64,000 nt of DNA from Cellulomonas terrae (GTDB taxonomy: Bacteria > Actinomycetota > Actinomycetes > Actinomycetales > Cellulomonadaceae). The position numbers were made by a program, and so were the translations under genes. This document shows, piece after piece, positions 63,971 through 64,000 of this stretch (position 1 is the stretch's first letter; each line of letters begins with the position of its first letter). The notes under the pieces are model-generated. The model had not been told where the DNA came from. It was given only the letters and a program-made list of their open reading frames with translations, and searched no databases. The DNA lies in contig NZ_BJWH01000009.1 in NCBI RefSeq assembly GCF_007990265.1, positions 81,259 through 145,258 of the forward strand, written 5' to 3'.

Positions 63971-64000
63971 GGGTGCGCCCGGTGGAGACCGGGCGCACCC
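63971..64000 (+). terminator. Terminator hairpin at the window end
   Basis: Perfect 13-bp arms gggtgcgcccggt (63971-63983) and accgggcgcaccc (63988-64000) enclose the loop ggag. It follows the Tat-protein stop by 10 bp. The flanking T-tract, if any, is outside the window. Confidence 0.85.

Overview
The window comes from a very GC-rich Gram-positive actinobacterium, most probably a Cellulomonas-type member of the Micrococcales. This is inferred from the strong G/C third-position bias, the frequent GTG starts, the many ATGA/GTGA gene overlaps, a GH9 cellulase behind a CelR/CebR-type operator, a class E/F sortase, a CopD-CtaG fusion and the overall gene content. It reads as chromosomal DNA. I see no rRNA, tRNA, CRISPR array, transposase or prophage.

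Layout, left to right. 1-3.1 kb: the 3' end of hemA, an unrecognised gene, and purB. 3.2-6.6 kb: a foreign-looking patch with two tiny genes, the C-terminal half of an endonuclease V gene, and the C-terminal half of an Rhs/YD-repeat polymorphic toxin with Hint domain, toxin tip and immunity-like gene; the two half-genes meet at one junction near 4050. 7-11 kb: a five-gene MoxR/DUF58/DUF4129 operon. 11-15.3 kb: EamA exporter, a WXG-like plus lipase-fold pair, a holin-fold membrane protein and an aromatic/histidinol-phosphate aminotransferase. 15.4-19 kb: E1alpha-E1beta-E2 of a 2-oxoacid dehydrogenase behind tandem operators.

19.1-22.6 kb holds the most unusual locus. Two exported or membrane-anchored proteins share a repeat I do not recognise (core FWxAGY ... 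TKAxAGQ ... LDG), and they surround an amidoligase-like enzyme and an ECF sigma factor. 22.6-25.4 kb: Rieske lipoprotein and a DHA2 drug exporter. 25.5-29.9 kb: a copper module (Met/His-rich membrane protein, YcnI, CopC, CopD-CtaG). 29.9-31.2 kb: an AbiEi/DUF559-like gene surrounded by three copies of a palindromic repeat. 31.2-36.8 kb: S9 peptidase, DUF6458 protein, and a sigma/anti-sigma/sortase/DUF4397 cluster.

36.8-46 kb: an alpha/beta hydrolase divergent from its likely WYL regulator, a membrane-anchored GH9 cellulase translationally coupled to a heterodimeric ABC exporter, and a trypsin-fold protein with a small companion. 45.9-52.8 kb: XRE repressor and membrane protein with twin operators, heme oxygenase, diguanylate cyclase, thioredoxin-NHL protein, RNA/DNA methyltransferase and TetR. 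52.9-64 kb: GAF regulator, DinB-like protein, an intergenic cluster of DnaA-box sequences, the ATP-grasp/alpha-E/transglutaminase peptide module, SnoaL-like and GNAT proteins, a potassium-channel-like protein and a Tat-exported putative glycosidase.

Functional family assignments rest on motifs read by eye. No database search was run.
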